From contig CAYSWV010000002.1 in the NCBI GenBank assembly GCA_964434865.1, positions 1-64,000 on the forward strand: a DNA stretch of 64,000 bases. Direction: 5' to 3'. The notes below the pieces were generated by a model that had not been told where the DNA came from, did not search any database, and saw only the letters and a list, made by a program, of their open reading frames with translations. Each line of letters begins with the position of its first letter. Within the stretch, counting starts at the first letter, position 1. This DNA is from CAYSWV01 sp964434865 (GTDB lineage: Bacteria > Cyanobacteriota > Cyanobacteriia > Thermostichales > Thermostichaceae). This document shows positions 16,616 to 28,000 of this stretch, one piece after another. The position numbers and the translations under genes are program-made.

Positions 16616-18784
16616 ATGATTCCTCTTGATCAGGATCGATCAAAACCTCATTGGCGTTTGTCTAGTGTGCTAGTTATCCCCTTTGTTCTAGAAGTCGTCA
16701 GTGTTGTGGGGCTGATCGGGTGGTTATCCTTTCACAACAGTCAACGGGCCATTGATGACTTGGCAACTCAACTCATGAATGAAATGAGTGCTCGAATTGA
16801 GGATCAGTTGGCGGCCCATCTTAACGAAGCTAAAACAATTAATCGCTTAAACCAAGCTGCTATTGAAAATCAGCTCTTAGATCCTGATAATGACGCCCAA
16901 CTATCCCAGCAGTTTTGGCGACAGATGGTACAGTTTCCCCGCATGTCTTACATTTATTGGGGTGATGAAAAAGGTCAATATTCGGGTAGTGGCCGCGAAC
17001 CTGATGGTCAGCTGGTTATTGCTGTCCTGGAGGAAACAACCTTAAATCATTACCAACCTGATCAACAAGGGCTAGCCACAGATCAGTTTGTTCGAGGGGT
17101 TGATGACTACGATCCACGGGAGCGCCCTTGGTATGCTGACGCTGCAACGGTTGGGGGTCCCACCTGGAGCTCGATATTTGTTTGGAGCAGTAACTCTAAT
17201 ATTAGTATCGACTCACTCTATCCGGTTTATAGCCAGGGGGAGTTGCAAGGGGTTCTAGGTATTTCATTAGGGCTACTGTCTTTGAGTGATTTCTTGAGAG
17301 AGCTGGATATTGGTCAAACAGGAGAGGCCTTTATTATTGAACGAACAGGAGATATCGTTGCCAACTCAACCCCTAATCTACCCTTTACGCCAGGTACTCA
17401 AGATCAAAGGCCAACTCGTTTGCAAGCCTTAAATAATGAGTCTTTACTGATCCAATCGGCTACTGAGCATCTGCAACAAATCTTTGGGGGATTAGACCCG
17501 ATCCAGGCCACCACTAACCTGACCTTTGAGTTAGAAGGCCAACGCCAATTTGTCCAAGTGGTCCCCTTTACTCTCGATGGAATTGAGTGGCTGATTGTAG
17601 TAACGGTGCCAGCGTCTGACTTTATGGCACAAATTAATACCAACACTCACAATACCATCCTATTAGCCATCGCCGCCTTAATCACGGCTATTTTGATTGG
17701 ATTTCTAACCACTCGGCAACTAGTTCGACCTATCCAAAATTTGATGCTGGCCTCACAAGATCTAGCTACAGGGCATTTAGATCGGCAGGTGAAGCAAGAC
17801 CCTTGGATCTATGAATTAAGCGGATTAGCTCGGTCCTTTAATACTATGGCCAGCCAGCTCAAAGAATCATTTACTACTCTTGAAGATAGAGTCCGAGAAC
17901 GCACAGCTGAACTTGCTGATGCTAATGTTGAAATCCAAGTGTTAAATCAGAAATTGAGAGAGGAAAACCTGCGTTTGGGTGCGGAGTTAGATATTGCGAA
18001 GCAGCTCCAGCAATTAGTACTCCCTAAACCAGAAGAACTTGAGATCATTAGAGGGGTTGATATCGCTGGGTACATGGAAACAGCTGATGAAGTGGGTGGT
18101 GATTATTATGATGTGTTGGAGACTGACGAAATTCTAACTATAGCCATTGGTGATGTTACAGGACATGGCTTAGAGAGTGGCATTTTGATGTTAATGACTC
18201 AGACGGCTGTTCGGACCTTACAAGAGATTCAAGAATGGGATCCCGTTAAGTTCTTGGATACACTTAATCGAACAATTTTTAAAAATGTTCAGCGCATGGA
18301 TAGCGATAAGTCTCTTACCCTAGCTATTGTGAATTATGCTGATGGCCAAGTTAGTATTAGTGGTCAACATGAAGAAACCCTAGTGGTCCGAGCGGATGGA
18401 TCTATTGAACGGATCAATACTATAGATCTGGGGTTCCCGATTGGTTTAGATAATCCCATTACTGATTTTGTCGGACAGGTCAAAGTTGAACTCAATCCAG
18501 GTGATGGTATCGTTCTGTACACCGACGGTATTACTGAAGCAGAAAACGATCAGGGTGAGCAGTACCAAATTGAGCGATTGTGCCAGGTGATTAGCTGTCA
18601 TTGGCACCAAACAGCTGACCACATCAAACAAGCGGTGATCCAAGATGTCAAAACCTTTATTGGCAGTCACAAAGTCTACGATGATATTACTTTAGTGATT
18701 TTAAAGCGATTAGTCGCAGCCAAGCCTCAGTTTGGAGAACCCCTATCTGGAAAAGTACTGAATAGTGATCTAATGCCTGTATAA
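16616..18784 (+). CDS. dCache-HAMP-SpoIIE (PP2C) sensor phosphatase
   Basis: A 722-residue membrane sensor of the RsbU/SpoIIE class. The layout is a first membrane span near residues 18-40, an extracytoplasmic double-Cache domain (about 45-340, with YDPRERPWYADA), a second span near 347-368, a HAMP domain (about 368-420), a coiled coil and a C-terminal SpoIIE-type phosphatase (about 480-700). The phosphatase motifs EVGGDYYDV and IGDVTGHG carry metal-binding aspartates, and LYTDGITEA and DDITLVI complete the site. Such proteins dephosphorylate anti-anti-sigma factors in partner-switching pathways. No anti-sigma or antagonist gene is adjacent. A second SpoIIE phosphatase, with a REC domain, is at 60175-61347. 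Confidence 0.9.
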   Translation: MIPLDQDRSKPHWRLSSVLVIPFVLEVVSVVGLIGWLSFHNSQRAIDDLATQLMNEMSARIEDQLAAHLNEAKTINRLNQAAIENQLLDPDNDAQLSQQFWRQMVQFPRMSYIYWGDEKGQYSGSGREPDGQLVIAVLEETTLNHYQPDQQGLATDQFVRGVDDYDPRERPWYADAATVGGPTWSSIFVWSSNSNISIDSLYPVYSQGELQGVLGISLGLLSLSDFLRELDIGQTGEAFIIERTGDIVANSTPNLPFTPGTQDQRPTRLQALNNESLLIQSATEHLQQIFGGLDPIQATTNLTFELEGQRQFVQVVPFTLDGIEWLIVVTVPASDFMAQINTNTHNTILLAIAALITAILIGFLTTRQLVRPIQNLMLASQDLATGHLDRQVKQDPWIYELSGLARSFNTMASQLKESFTTLEDRVRERTAELADANVEIQVLNQKLREENLRLGAELDIAKQLQQLVLPKPEELEIIRGVDIAGYMETADEVGGDYYDVLETDEILTIAIGDVTGHGLESGILMLMTQTAVRTLQEIQEWDPVKFLDTLNRTIFKNVQRMDSDKSLTLAIVNYADGQVSISGQHEETLVVRADGSIERINTIDLGFPIGLDNPITDFVGQVKVELNPGDGIVLYTDGITEAENDQGEQYQIERLCQVISCHWHQTADHIKQAVIQDVKTFIGSHKVYDDITLVILKRLVAAKPQFGEPLSGKVLNSDLMPV

Positions 18785-19155
18785 ACTCTCACGAGATATC
18801 AGTGATTTTCTAAAGATAGAAGCCAAGGAAAGGAGTACTCGGATCTGCAAGCAAAGTTACCAAGCTTGAATGCCCTTGGGGATGTTGTGATCCTAATCAC
18901 CGGGTGATGGGCAAAGCTGACTTGCCACTTATATAGACCGATCTTTCCGATCGAGGTCAGCTAACCAGTTCCTCTAGACCCCTAGTTTATTGAATCTATT
19001 GAGAACATCATATTCAAATCACACGTTCCCATGATCTCAGTCACGGCTAAAAAATTTTGAGTGTGCGTCTCTGAAAACCATAAATCTCCTTGAATCTAGC
19101 CAAGTTGACTGTCCGTACTAAGAATAGACATTCAATTAAATCACGGAGAACCTTC
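18785..19155. other. Intergenic region upstream of the repeat peptide gene
   Basis: About 370 bases with no convincing ORF. An imperfect inverted repeat at 18936-18958 could form a short hairpin after the phosphatase gene, but no T-tract follows, so I do not call a terminator. A good Shine-Dalgarno (GGAG) at its right end serves the gene at 19156. Confidence 0.4.
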
Positions 19156-19431
19156 ATGGCTTTTCATTTCTTCAAGCAATCTAACTCCATGCTCTCGACT
19201 GTAGGAGTTGTCACTCTTCTGGCCATCACTTCTGCTCCTGCAGCCTCTGCTAGTGTGCTAGAGGATTTGATTCAAGTTAATCGTCAACGTGCTGGCACCG
19301 AAACTCAATTTGAAGTTCGTTCCATACCTGTGACTCAAGATCGATCAATCTCATCATTACAAGAGCTGATTGAAAATAATCGCCAACATGCTGGCACTGA
19401 AACTCAATTTGAGGATCTTCCTCCTGCTTAA
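19156..19431 (+). CDS. Small secreted protein with two repeat units
   Basis: The start is set by a GGAG ribosome-binding site eight bases before the ATG at 19156, giving 91 residues; the longer frame from 19090 is unsupported. A signal peptide (about residues 1-33, ending in SAPAASA) is followed by two related units: EDLIQVNRQRAGTETQFE and QELIENNRQHAGTETQFE, separated by about 21 residues. The mature protein would be about 58 residues, polar, without cysteines. I do not recognise a family. It is followed 165 bases later by a lipoprotein esterase on the same strand. Possible roles are an export-matured peptide or a surface repeat protein. Confidence 0.6.
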   Translation: MAFHFFKQSNSMLSTVGVVTLLAITSAPAASASVLEDLIQVNRQRAGTETQFEVRSIPVTQDRSISSLQELIENNRQHAGTETQFEDLPPA

Positions 19432-19596
19432 CAATAGCTGAAGGCTAAAGGACAGGGCTAACGACTTCAAGCGGTCTGACCTAGCTAAGTGCGTTGACGT
19501 TAGTCCTGAGATCCCCAACCTGAATAACCCTGAAGAACTGCAGTAAGTCATCAACACAACTCAAAACCATCTCTTTCTTGAAGATCCTCAAGTATC

Positions 19597-20571
19597 ATGC
19601 GTAATTTTAACTTTAACCCAACTCATCTCATTCGTGCTGGTCTCCTCGGCTTAGCCCTAAGCTCTCTAGGCTGTGGCCAAACGTCTCCCATGACTGTAGT
19701 AGGACCAGTAGACTCAACTGTTGCCGCTACTGATTCGGTTGATGTAGATGTTAATACAGTTAGCTTAAGTGTAATTCCCACAATAACGGGTATCAGTCAC
19801 GATAGCTTGCTCCATGATGGGTTAGAGCGTACTTACTCTTTATATGTCCCCTCATCCTACTCTCCTAGCACTCCAATGTCGTTACTGATGGTGTTTCATG
19901 GGGCTGCTGCCACCGGTGAAGCGATGATGACTTCTACTGACTTTAATCGCTACGCTGAAACTGAAAACTTCATTGTTGTCTATCCCGATGGGTTAAATCG
20001 AACTTGGAATACTCGGGATCCTTATAACCCAGCCATGACCGATGATCTTGGTTTTACCCAAGCTTTAATTGAGCACATGCAATCTGAATACTCGATCAAT
20101 GCTGAGGCTATCTTTGCTTCTGGGATGTCCAATGGTGGGGTCATGAGTTACTTAGTGGCCTGTGAATTATCCGATACCATCGCAGCGATTGCCCCAGTTG
20201 CAGCCAATTTCAGCATGCTCTCTGACTGTGCTCCGTCTGCACCAGTCTCCATTCAGATCTTTCACGGCACTAGTGATCCGTTAGTGCCCTACGATGGAGG
20301 GAATACCGCCACTTGGTTACCTGAGCTTCTCTCTATGCCAGATATTTTCTCATACTGGGGCCACGTGAATGATTGTCAGCAAGAGACCATCTCTTCCTTC
20401 AGCCGCCGAGTGACTCGACATCATTTCAACAGTTGTACCGGGAATACAGCGGTTGAGTTGTACACCATTGATAAGGGCAGCCATCAGTGGTTCCGACCTT
20501 GGTCTTCCCAAATTTCAGCAACAGCAACCATCATGGAGTTTTTCAAATCTCAGGTTGCTCATCCGATTTAG
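19597..20571 (+). CDS. Lipoprotein PHB-depolymerase-like esterase
   Basis: A 324-residue alpha/beta hydrolase of the polyhydroxybutyrate depolymerase/feruloyl esterase (LpqC-like) family. A lipoprotein signal ends at LSSLGC (Cys26), so the enzyme should be membrane-anchored in the periplasm or on the surface. The catalytic triad is visible: Ser178 in GMSNGG, Asp227 in HGTSDPLV and His296 in KGSHQW. The oxyanion segment MVFHGAA is at about 98-104. Substrates in the family are short-chain esters of hydroxyacids or aromatic acids. The neighbour upstream is the small secreted repeat peptide, but a functional link is not shown. Confidence 0.85.
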   Translation: MRNFNFNPTHLIRAGLLGLALSSLGCGQTSPMTVVGPVDSTVAATDSVDVDVNTVSLSVIPTITGISHDSLLHDGLERTYSLYVPSSYSPSTPMSLLMVFHGAAATGEAMMTSTDFNRYAETENFIVVYPDGLNRTWNTRDPYNPAMTDDLGFTQALIEHMQSEYSINAEAIFASGMSNGGVMSYLVACELSDTIAAIAPVAANFSMLSDCAPSAPVSIQIFHGTSDPLVPYDGGNTATWLPELLSMPDIFSYWGHVNDCQQETISSFSRRVTRHHFNSCTGNTAVELYTIDKGSHQWFRPWSSQISATATIMEFFKSQVAHPI

Positions 20572-20735
20572 CCATGACCATCTAGATTCTTAACTATTGA
20601 TATAAGTCCGAGATTTATATGTCCCCTGACTGCTATATAGCGTAGCTAATTGTCCCTACATAGTATAATTTCATTCCCACATAGTATAGTTTCATGAAGG
20701 ACTTTTGTGCTTAAGATGCAAAGTAGCCATTTCTC

Positions 20736-21851
20736 ATGGGACAACTAGGGGATCCGCCAAAGCTAATATTGGTAGTTGATGATGAGGTTGAGCTGCAACG
20801 TCTTGTCAAGCAACGATTTAGAAAAAAGATTCGAGGAGGCAAACTGCAGTTTCGATTTGCCCAAAATGGTGTAGAGGCTCTGCAGATCCTGCAAGATAGC
20901 GAAGAGATGTTTGATATGATCTTGACAGATATTCGGATGCCAGAGATGGATGGCTTAACACTGATTGCCAATCTGGCCAATCTTGAATCTGCCCCAAAAG
21001 TTGTGGTGTTGTCGGCCTATGGAGACATGAAGAATATCCGCACAGCTATGAATCGAGGGGCCTTTGATTTCTTGATCAAGCCCATTGATTTTGAGGATCT
21101 GGAGTCTACTATTGATAACACCTTGACACTAGTTTCTGAGCTAAGACATCAACAGCATCAACTCCAGATACAGAGTCAACAACGGGTAGCAGATCAGTTA
21201 GCCCGCCTCCAGTCAGCCATGGATCAGATGCAAGCAGAGATGATGCAACGTGACTTGATGGAGCGAGATCTGCGAATTGCAAATCACCAGCTTAAGTTAC
21301 TGGCCGAAACCGATGCTTTAACTCATGTGGCTAATCGTAGACATTTTGATCAAGAATACTTAACAGCCTGGCAGCATGCTTGGACAAAGGGTTGCTCTTT
21401 ATCACTCATTTTATTTGATGTTGATTACTTTAAGCCCTACAACGATCACTATGGCCACCAAAAGGGTGATGAATGTCTTGTCAAAATTGCTCATGCCAGT
21501 CGAAAAGCTACCTTTCGATCCCCTGATCTATTGGCCCGCTATGGAGGCGAAGAGTTTGTCATTTTGCTTCCAGAGACTGACCAGGCAGGAGCTGTCACCC
21601 TTACCCAACGCGTACAGACCGAGATCGCTGCACTCAGTATTCCTCATTTGTATTCTGATGTTAGTCCTATTGTCACAGCTAGTTTTGGCATTGCTAGCTT
21701 AGCTTTACCGTTAGACCACATCCCCACATGGATACCATCTGCGGAAACATTACTCAAGCAAGCCGATCACGCCCTTTACTTGGCAAAGCAACAGGGACGG
21801 AATCAATATGTTGTCTACAGCACTTCCCATACTGGTAAAGCACAACTATAA
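20736..21851 (+). CDS. Response regulator with GGDEF domain (diguanylate cyclase)
   Basis: A 371-residue PleD-like protein: REC domain (about 9-125) with the phosphoacceptor Asp65 in LTDIRMPEMDG, a coiled-coil linker (about 130-190) and a GGDEF domain (about 190-365) with an intact GGEEF active loop at 270-274. It should make cyclic di-GMP when phosphorylated. No RxxD inhibitory site five residues before GGEEF is evident. The REC domain carries the sequence RFRKKIRGG, also found in the broken REC-EAL gene at 31.3 kb, so the two are paralogues. It precedes the giant kinase by 228 bases on the same strand, a natural partner. Confidence 0.92.
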   Translation: MGQLGDPPKLILVVDDEVELQRLVKQRFRKKIRGGKLQFRFAQNGVEALQILQDSEEMFDMILTDIRMPEMDGLTLIANLANLESAPKVVVLSAYGDMKNIRTAMNRGAFDFLIKPIDFEDLESTIDNTLTLVSELRHQQHQLQIQSQQRVADQLARLQSAMDQMQAEMMQRDLMERDLRIANHQLKLLAETDALTHVANRRHFDQEYLTAWQHAWTKGCSLSLILFDVDYFKPYNDHYGHQKGDECLVKIAHASRKATFRSPDLLARYGGEEFVILLPETDQAGAVTLTQRVQTEIAALSIPHLYSDVSPIVTASFGIASLALPLDHIPTWIPSAETLLKQADHALYLAKQQGRNQYVVYSTSHTGKAQL

Positions 21852-22079
21852 TATGAACTACTGAGTTTAAGTTGAATCAGAATGCTCAAGGCGATACTCC
21901 GCCAACTCGAAGCGAGGACCTATCCTGACTTGGCTGCAGCTGTGGCCGAGGCTTTCAGACACATTTCGCTACAAGATATTGAAAACTGGTTTCTTCACTG
22001 TTGCTATCCTATACTTCACTAGCCCGAGAAGTGCTGTATTCGGAGTAAGCTGGCTTAGTGAGCATGATGTAAAGACAGG

Positions 22080-25000
22080 ATGGCAGGGTCTAGTATCCCT
22101 CAATTGCAATTGCCTGAGGTGAGCCATCTAATTAAGCGACTGTTTAACAAGGACGAGAGTATGAATGTAGCGGTTTCTTTGCAAGGTTATCAGACCCTGG
22201 ATCTCCTTTATAGTAGCTCTCGTACCCTAGTCTATCGGGCTATACGTGAGAGGGATCATCATCCTGTGGTGATCAAGGCTTTGTGTCATCCATGGCCTAG
22301 CCTCCACGACTTGTTACGATTCCGTAACCACTATGTCATCACTTGCAATCTGGTTCACCCTACCCTTCTCCGTCCTCTGACATTAGAGCGCTATGGCAGG
22401 GGCTATGCTTTAGTCATGCCGGATACGGGATCGATTGCCTGCCTGAAGTATTGGCAGCCATCCTCCAGAACTTTGGCCCGATTTCTCACCCTTGCCATCC
22501 AACTAGCAGAGTCTCTACACTTCCTTGGCCAACAACACATTATTCACAAAAATATTAAACCCAGCAATATCTTAATTCAGCCTCAGAGTGGCCAAGTTCA
22601 GCTGATTGACTTCGGCTTTGCCAGTGTGCTGCCTCAAGATCAACAACAGCTCACCAGTCCTCAAACTTTAGAGGGGACTCTCGCTTACCTGTCACCCGAA
22701 CAAACAGGTCGAATGAATCGCGGTATCGACTACCGTACTGATTTCTATTCTTTGGGGGTGACATTATTCGAACTACTAACTGGAACCCTCCCCTTTTCCA
22801 CTCAGGATCCGATGGAGTTAGTGCACTGTCATCTAGCTCGCCCTATTCACTTTCCCAGTCACCATCAGACGCTAGTGATACCAACTCTGTTACAGGCTAT
22901 TATCGCAAAGCTAATGGCCAAAAATGCAGAAGAGCGCTACCAGAGTGCCCTGGGTTTGAAACACGATCTAGAGCAGTGCTTACATCAGTTAGACACTACA
23001 GGACATATCTCTTCATTTAGACTAGGAACAAAGGATCAGAGTACTCGATTCAACATCCCAGAAAAGCTCTATGGCCGTGAAGAAGCGGTGCAAACTCTGC
23101 TTACGGCATTTGATCGAGTCATGGCAGGCCACTGTGAGTTAGTTCTAGTGGCGGGCGCCTCGGGTGTGGGTAAAACAGCTGTCATTAACGAAGTTCATAA
23201 GCCTATCACTCAGCAGCGTGGCTATTTTATTCAAGGTAAATTTGACCCATTCAACTACACCTGTCCCTTTTCTGCTTTTATCCAAGCCTTTCGCAGTTTG
23301 ATGCGACAACTTCTGAGTGAGTCGGAACAGGGGTTAGCTGGTTGGAAAGCAAAACTCTTAGCTGCAGTTGGCAACAATGGGCAAATCATGATCGATGTGA
23401 TGCCGGAGCTAGAGTACATCATTGGCCCCCAGCCTCCTGTCACTGAGCTGTCAGGCACGGCCCTCCAAAATCGCTTTAATGTCTTGTTCGGTCAGCTACT
23501 GCATATGTTTGCCACCAAGGATCATCCTCTTGTCATCTTTCTGGATGATTTGCAATGGGCAGACACTTCTTCTTTAGACTTACTAAAGCGGTTAATGGAT
23601 ACGTCGGCAGCTGCTTGTCTACTGGTCATTGGCGCTTATCGTGATCATGAAGTCGGGACCACTCACCCCTTGGCCCTGATACTCACTGACTTGAAACAAC
23701 AGGGCATCAGCTTCAAGACCCTTACGCTACATCCTCTCAGTGAGAGGGCTATTAATCGCTTAGTCGCGGATACCTTACGATGTCCACTGGAGATTGCTAA
23801 ACCTCTATCTCAGCTGATCTATCAGAAAACACAAGGAAATCCATTCTTCACAACTCAATTTTTGCGTCGACTCCATGAGGATGGCTGGATCACCTTTGAG
23901 GCCAGAGGAGGGCACTGGCAGTGTGACTTAACACAAGTACGACAGTTAGCCCTGACCGACGATGTAGTGGCATTTATGGTAGAGAGATTAGGTAAGCTAC
24001 CTATGTCAACACAAGAAGTGTTAAAGCTGGCAGCTTGTATGGGTCACCAATTTGATTTAAAACTGCTGGCTAGGGTACGGAAGACAAGGGCAGCAACGGT
24101 AGCCTCTGATCTGTGGCCAGCCTTGCAGGAGGGATTCGTCATTCCCACCTGTGAGATGTACAAGTTTTTCCAAGGGGGTGAGGACCCGCAACACTTTGAT
24201 GAAAATGTCACGGTAAGCTATCAATTCTTGCATGATCAGGTTCAACAAGCGGCTTATGCTCTCATTCCTAGTGATCGCAAGTCAATCGTCCATTACCAAA
24301 TTGGGCAACTGCTGCTGCAACAAACTCCAGTAGAGGCAAGAGAAGACCATATTTTTGAACTAGTGACTCAGCTTAACTATGGCACTGACTTGATAGAGAA
24401 CCTAACAGAGCGTGATAACCTGGCTCAACTAAATCTAATGGCTTGTCATAAAGCTAGACAGGTTACTGCTTATCAAGTGGGTCGTGACTACGCTCGGGCA
24501 GGGTTATCGTTGCTGGGTCAGCAAGCGTGGCAGCGCCAGTACGATATGACCTTAACTTTTCATGAACTGATAGCTGAATTGGCCTCCCTCTGCGGTGATT
24601 TTGAGGGTATGGATCAGTCCATTGAGATCGTTGTAGCACACACCCGCACCTTACTGGATCAAGTCAACGTTTATCGAATTAAAATTCGAACCCAAGTCTC
24701 ACAACATGAATTCACTGCAGCGATTACCACTGCTCTACACCTATTGCGCAGCTTGGGGGCAAACTTACCTGAAGTCCCAACACCGACTGATGTACAACAG
24801 GCAGTGGCAGACATTGATCAACTGATCCAGGAGAGAGCCATTGAAGATTTGATTGAGATCCCAGCCATCATCAACCCAGCCATCGTGGCTATGGTTCAAA
24901 TTGCCAATGATATCATCCCAGCTAGCCACATTGCGGGTTACTCCCTCCTATGTTCACTGCTGACTTGTTTGTCTGTTAGACTCTCTATCACCTATGGCAA

Positions 25001-28000
25001 CATTCCAGCATCAGCCTATGGTTATGTCACCTATGGTGTCCTCATTTGCAGCTATGGTGCCCTTGTTTGTGATTTACGGCGAGATCTGAGCGCAGGTGTC
25101 AAGTTTGGCCAGCTTGCTCTTCAAGTTGCCTCTCAACCTGAGGCCAAAGCCATCAAACCCGAAGTGTACAATGCCGTAGGGACATTCATCACACATCGCA
25201 ATGCCCACTTAAAAGAAGGATTGCAACTCTTGCAAGCGGGCTATGCGGCTGCGTTAGAAGTTGGCAACCTAGAATTTGCTGGCTACAACGCACACAGTTA
25301 CGGCTCCAACGCTCTTTGGAGTGGCCAGACTCTCGCGTCCCTAGAACCAGAGATTCAAGCCTATTATGATCAGTGTTTGCAATTGAATCAATTAGCTGCT
25401 GCCAATTGGTGCCGTCTTCATTGGCAAGTCACGCAACTTTTAATGGACACGTCTGGGAGTTTCAACGCTTCATCTAGGTATATCTTGCAAGCATCAGAGT
25501 TTCTACCTCAATTGGTTGCTGCTCAAGATTCAACAGGATTATGTCACTTCTATCTATACAACTTAACCCTTAGCTACCTGTTTGGAGATATTGAATCTGC
25601 TCGTTACTATGCTACGGAAGTTAGACGTTATTTATTAGCAGCAGCTGGACTCATCATTGAACCTGTAGTTTATTTTTATGATTCCTTAAGTGCTCTTTCA
25701 ACTTTGGTTCCAGGATCAGTAGAAACGCCAGAGATCTTTCAACAGGTAGAGCAAAATCAACATCAACTCAAACAGGTGTGGGCAGCTTATGCACCCATGA
25801 ATCATCAACACAAAGTTGACTTAGTCGAAGCAGAACGATGTCGAGTTTTAGGAAAGAACCTAGAAGCCATTGAGTTATACGACCAAGCCATCTCTGGAGC
25901 CAAAGCTAACAGATATCAGCAGGAAGAAGCTCTAGCTAACGAACTGGCAGCCAGGTTTTATCTAAACTGGGGGAGAGATCAGGTTGCTAGGATTTATCTG
26001 ATCGATGCTTATTACGGTTATGTTCACTGGGGGGCAAACGCAAAAGTAAAACAGCTGGAGGTATGCTACCCTCACTTGTTAGAGTCTGTGATCAAATCCC
26101 ATGATCAAACAACTTTATCTCAGTCTACTAGTGCCACTTCAATTAATGCCAAATGGGTTGATGTAGGGGCTATTATCAAAGCAACTCAGGCCATTTCTCA
26201 AGAAGTCAATCTAGACTCGTTGGTAAGGGTGTTAATTCAAATTACGTTGGAACAAACAGGAGCGCAAAAAGTAGTCCTGTTGTTTCCAGGTGTTGATTAT
26301 TGGCAAATTGAAGCTATTGGGTGTAAAGAGCCACAATCCCTTGACGTCACATTGGAATCTCCTGTTAACACTGACTATGATATTCCCCAGACTGTAATCA
26401 ATACAGTTGCGCGTACCAGAGACTGTCTGACTCTTGATCACCCAGTACGTCAACCTCAATGGGCTACTGATCCTTATCTTGCTACTCACCATCCTCAGTC
26501 AATCTGTTGTATTCCTATTTTAAGTCGTAACCAATTGACAGGTATTCTCTATCTGGAAAATAACCTTACTTCTCAAGCGTTTTCACCTGATCATTTAGAA
26601 GTGCTTAAACACCTTTGTGCTCAAGTGGCAATATCTTTAGACAACGCTCGTCTGTACCAAGCCTTAGAAGACCGAGTACAACAACGGACAGTGGCCCTGC
26701 AAGAGAGTGAAGCCAGTTACCGTCTGCTATCTGAGATCAGTCCCGTTGGGATCTATCGGCATAATGTTCAGGGCCACTGTATTTATGCCAATAGCAAACT
26801 ATTAGAACTGACAGGATTATCGATCACAGAAATGATGGGTAGTGGGTGGACCCGTATTGTTCACCCTAAGGATCGCACCTTCGCACTAGCTAACTGGCAA
26901 ACCTTTGTAGAACAGTCTCACCAAGGGGCTGGGTCTGACTATCGAGATGAAATTCGCTTGATCCGACCGGATGGCTCATTAGTATGGATTTGTTTACAAG
27001 CCGTGCCTCAGAGAAGTGTTGATGGTGAACTGACTGGTTATGTAGGGACTGTAGTGGATATCACAGAAAGCAAACAAACGCAGGCCGCATTAGCTGAATC
27101 AGAAATCACACTCCGATCAGTGCTTGAGAACGCTCCCAGCATTATTGTGCAAGTGGATCGTCAAGGCTACATTCAGTTCATCAATCGTGTGGCTCCTGGA
27201 TTTACATTTGAAGAGGTGGTTGGTAGCCATTTTAATGCTTTTGTGGCCCCTGAGTGCCAAGCTATGCAAAGTGAGGCTATTGAACACGTCTTTAAGACCG
27301 GACAATCTACAACTATTGAAACTGTCAGTTTAGGAGCCAATCGTTCAGTAGCCCACTACGAGGTCAGAATAGCGCCTCTATGGGGTAACGAGCAGGTAGA
27401 ATCAGCGATTTTGATTGCAACGGATATCACAGAGCGGAAACATATTGAACTCTCTCTCCAAGATAGTGAAGCTCGGTTTCGTGCCTTTTTCGAGCAAGCC
27501 GCTGTGGGTATTGCTCAAGCATCTCTCACAGGACAATTCACTAATGTTAATCATCGACTCTGTGAAATCCTTGGTTACGGCCAATCTGAACTACTTGGAA
27601 AAACCTTTGAAGAGATCACACATCCTGAGGATCGGGTTAGCACTCACGATAGCGTTCAACAATTGTTAGCTGGAGACATTACAGCTTACTCCTTGGAAAA
27701 ACGTTATCTTTGTCGAGATCAGCAGGTGCGGTGGGTGCATGTGACTGTGTCAGTTGTGCGAGAGGAGTCAGGTAGCCCACAGTATTTTATCGGTGTTGTC
27801 GAAGACATCCATGTTCGCAAGCAAGCCGAGACAGCCTTACAAGACAGTGAAGCCCAAACTCGCTTAATCATTGATTCCGTTCCTGCCTTAGTGGCTTACA
27901 TTGATACCCAGCAGCGGTACCGCTTTTGTAACCAATATCATGCTCAATGGGTCAATCAAGTTGAGTCAATGATTAAAGGCAAGCCCATTCAAGAGGTTAT

